Assembly (NCBI GenBank): GCA_017853515.1
Contig: JAFMJK010000268.1
Span: 1 to 7,060, forward strand
Direction of reading: 5' to 3'
Source: Chthoniobacterales bacterium
GTDB lineage: Bacteria > Verrucomicrobiota > Verrucomicrobiia > Chthoniobacterales > JACTMZ01
DNA: 7,060 nucleotides
Part shown: piece after piece, positions 5,445 through 7,060 of the stretch
Numbering within the stretch: the first letter of the stretch is position 1
How the letters are laid out: each line of letters begins with the position of its first letter
The notes under the pieces: model-generated
What the model was told of the DNA's origin: nothing
What the model saw: the letters and a program-made list of their open reading frames with translations, nothing else
Databases searched by the model: none
Program-made: the position numbers and the translations under genes

Positions 5445-6649
5445 CAAAGCGCTCCGTAATCGACCATCATGTATCCTTCGGGATGGATATGAACGGCTGA
5501 CGGCAGCACCTTGGCAACCTCTTGTGCCAACACACCAATCTCGCGCCTTCCGAAGATTTCGTACTCGTAGATACCGATCCCACGTCGGTGCGTCCCGACG
5601 CGCCTGATGTTTGACTTCAGCCTGGCGTCAGAGGCAAACAGCAGCGGAATCAGCGCCGCCGCACTCGCCGCTGCCCCGGTGTTGGCATTGTTTCTCGCTG
5701 TCTCGGAGTTGTACAAGCCCATGTTGTACTGATTTTGGCCCTGCGCAGCGCCGAGGTAATCAGCGCCAATCGTGGTCGCCTGCTGCGCAGAATTCACGAA
5801 CGACGGATTGGTGACCTGCGATCCGGTGCGCACTGCGTTGAGCATATTCAACGGCTGATTCTGTAACGCCGACAGCAGGCCGAATTGCTGATTCTGCGCG
5901 TCCTGCCCGACCTTGATGCCGTTCAGCGCCGCCTGCATGCGCAAGTCGTTCTCGGACTGATTCTGCGTGCGCCATGCGTTGGTATCGGCCTCGCTGCCCT
6001 GCATGATGCCCTGATTCGCCAGTTGCGTTCTCAGGGCCTCGTGCGACTGATCGATCATCGGCTGAAAGCGGGCCATCAGCGCGTCTTGACCGGTTTGGCC
6101 AGCATTGACCATAGACGCCGGAAGATCGGACATCGTGATGTTGTTGTGCAGCGCGTCGCGGACGTACCCGAGCCCCTCGTCGGCCAGGCCAGCAAGCCCG
6201 AGGCTTGTCTTGTTCTGTTGGTCGAGGAGTTGCTGCTGAATCGGAGATAGCGTCTGCGTCGCCGTCCATCCGTCATCAAGCGATCCGGTGTAGAAATCCT
6301 CGATCTTCGGAGCAACCGGAGCGTTCATGGACTGAGCGGGCGAGCTAACCTCGCCCATCATGTTGCCCATTTCCGTCTCGCCGAAGAACTCGCGCTGCGG
6401 CCCGCTTGGCTGTTGCGGCCCGGACCCGTATGCAGCGAGATTGTCGCGGTAAGCGTCCATCGCCGCGTCGTATCCAGCTTGATCGAACTTTCGCCCGGTG
6501 TTGCTGTATGTGAGGTTGCCGTATGGCGTGACCTGATTGACGCGATTCGCCGCCGCCGCAGCGCGCGCCGCCTCAAGGTCGCCGGCAGCCTTCGCCTCGG
6601 CAGCCCCTTTGTAATCCGGTTCAGGAGGTGATCCCGAGCTTTTTCCCAT
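5444..6649 (-). CDS. Virion protein with C-terminal S74-type intramolecular chaperone domain (401 aa)
   Basis: Residues 1-338 are a polar, Gln/Asn/Ala-rich, mostly helical protein. An Ala-rich helix (EAKAAGDLEAARAAAAANR) leads to NQVTPYGNLTYSNTG, a segment common in phage virion proteins, then LSPIQQQLLDQQNK, MARFQPMIDQSHEALR, and many Q/N-rich repeats to about 325. Residues 340-401 match the S74 autochaperone found at the end of tail spikes and fibres: SDARLK (Ser340-Lys345, the Ser/Lys pair used for self-cleavage in this family), YEYEIFGRREIGVLAQEVAKV, and a closing GYMMVDYGAL. In established members the chaperone helps trimer folding and is cut off just before the Ser. Here the domain is only about 62 residues and stops right after the VDY motif. 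Databases often call such proteins tail-fibre domain-containing, yet the N-terminal part does not look like a beta-rich fibre. The start has AAGG 5 bases upstream, inside the preceding gene. Role in the virion is inferred. Confidence 0.8.
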   Translation of the reverse strand: MGKSSGSPPEPDYKGAAEAKAAGDLEAARAAAAANRVNQVTPYGNLTYSNTGRKFDQAGYDAAMDAYRDNLAAYGSGPQQPSGPQREFFGETEMGNMMGEVSSPAQSMNAPVAPKIEDFYTGSLDDGWTATQTLSPIQQQLLDQQNKTSLGLAGLADEGLGYVRDALHNNITMSDLPASMVNAGQTGQDALMARFQPMIDQSHEALRTQLANQGIMQGSEADTNAWRTQNQSENDLRMQAALNGIKVGQDAQNQQFGLLSALQNQPLNMLNAVRTGSQVTNPSFVNSAQQATTIGADYLGAAQGQNQYNMGLYNSETARNNANTGAAASAAALIPLLFASDARLKSNIRRVGTHRRGIGIYEYEIFGRREIGVLAQEVAKVLPSAVHIHPEGYMMVDYGAL

Positions 6650-7055
6650 ACCTACCTTTCAGCCACTTACATTCGTGGCGCTGCAATGCGAAGAATAGCA
6701 TGTCGCCACCTTTCGACCATGAAGGAACCCGGCCAACGGGCCGAAAGCCGAAATGCCGCAACAACCGCATGCTCTTGGTGTTGTCCTCGACCACTGGACA
6801 GACGATTTGCTGCGCATCAAGCTGCCGAAATGGGTAAGCGAAAATTTCCGCTACGAACCGCGGGCTCAGTCCGCCATCAGTTGCGAAATGCGCCATGATC
6901 GAGACCCCGGTGTAGTCTTGGAACCACGCGACGGCGATCGGCTCGGCATCGCCATTCACGATGCCGATGCATGCTGAATTCTCAGGCGTCCAAGTCATGT
7001 TGCACTTCTGCGCCGCCCATGGCCCGAGGATAGATTTGTCGCACGAGATTGGCAT
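6621..7055 (-). CDS. GNAT-like N-acetyltransferase homologue, phage-encoded (144 aa visible)
   Basis: The protein resembles the small acetyltransferase-like proteins often found inside phage morphogenesis gene clusters. Visible blocks are GPWAAQKCNMTW (11-22), ACIGIVNGDAEPIAVAWFQDYTG (28-50, split beta strands), VSIMAHFATDGG (51-62), FAYPFRQLDAQQIVCPVVEDNTKSM (72-96) and LLRHFGFRPVGRV (98-110). The last two match the GNAT pattern of a V-x-x-x-N strand followed by a helix and GF-x-x-x-G. The acetyl-CoA loop (normally Q/R-x-x-G-x-G/A) is not recognisable, as is usual in this phage subgroup, so activity is uncertain. The ATG at 7055 is 5 bases from the window edge and the frame stays open to the edge, so a start further upstream is possible, although the visible part already covers the expected domain. 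The 3' end overlaps the S74 gene by 29 bases. The substrate is unknown. Confidence 0.76.
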   Translation of the reverse strand: MPISCDKSILGPWAAQKCNMTWTPENSACIGIVNGDAEPIAVAWFQDYTGVSIMAHFATDGGLSPRFVAEIFAYPFRQLDAQQIVCPVVEDNTKSMRLLRHFGFRPVGRVPSWSKGGDMLFFALQRHECKWLKGRYGKKLGITS

Positions 7056-7060
7056 CAGAC

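Noticed and set aside
3531..5459. A 642-codon open frame on the + strand
   Set aside because: It lies antisense over the whole transglycosylase gene, whose catalytic motifs are clear. The translation is Arg/Leu/His-rich without domains, as expected for the mirror frame of GC-rich coding DNA.
6623..6634. A fragment of a 16S rRNA gene or an IS-borne rRNA piece
   Set aside because: The match is limited to 12 bases within two overlapping coding frames, with no further rRNA similarity on either side.
1..7060. CRISPR array, tRNA gene, insertion sequence, att site or phage origin
   Set aside because: No spaced direct repeats, cloverleaf, transposase frame or integrase-associated repeat could be seen; practically all of the sequence is accounted for by protein-coding genes.

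Overview
The window looks like the late (virion-protein) region of a tailed phage or prophage, probably one with a short, podovirus-like tail, from a GC-rich proteobacterial host. Burkholderiales- or Pseudomonadales-like is my best guess. The basis is the gene order and the protein style: Ala/Gln-rich virion proteins, a soluble-lytic-transglycosylase domain inside a virion protein, a C-terminal S74-type chaperone, and a C1q-like tip on a tail protein. No integrase, att site, terminase, portal or capsid gene lies in the window, so free phage and prophage cannot be told apart.

Layout. Positions 1-310 are read on the + strand. They hold the last 28 codons of a gene whose C-terminus resembles phage DNA cytosine methyltransferases, then a 72-aa gene starting 4 bases later. 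A strong rho-independent terminator (358-378) closes this unit. Everything from 395 to 7055 is read on the - strand as one tightly packed run, so the two units converge at about 311-394.

The - strand run, in transcription order (right to left), is: a GNAT-like acetyltransferase homologue (7055-6621); a 401-aa virion protein ending in a short S74 autochaperone (6649-5444); a 620-aa virion protein with a central lytic transglycosylase domain (5444-3582); a 641-aa Gly/Ala-rich putative DNA-ejection protein (3570-1645); a 317-aa tail or receptor-binding protein with a C1q-like tip (1635-682); and a 96-aa protein with one C-terminal membrane segment (685-395). Junctions are a 29-nt overlap, a 1-nt TGATG overlap, gaps of 11 and 9 nt with the Shine-Dalgarno touching the upstream stop codon, and a 4-nt GTGA overlap. 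This indicates one transcript with translational coupling; its promoter lies outside the window, to the right.

Working model (inference): the S74, transglycosylase and 641-aa proteins form the ejected/internal set that opens the murein and carries DNA across the envelope. The 317-aa protein contacts the host surface. The 96-aa membrane protein may act in lysis or in the membrane. I see no clearly new system. The most useful leads are the S74 chaperone on a protein that does not look like a fibre, the sharp GC drop over the C1q-like tip, the acetyltransferase built into the virion operon, and a 12-base match to the 16S rRNA 3' end at the start of one gene.
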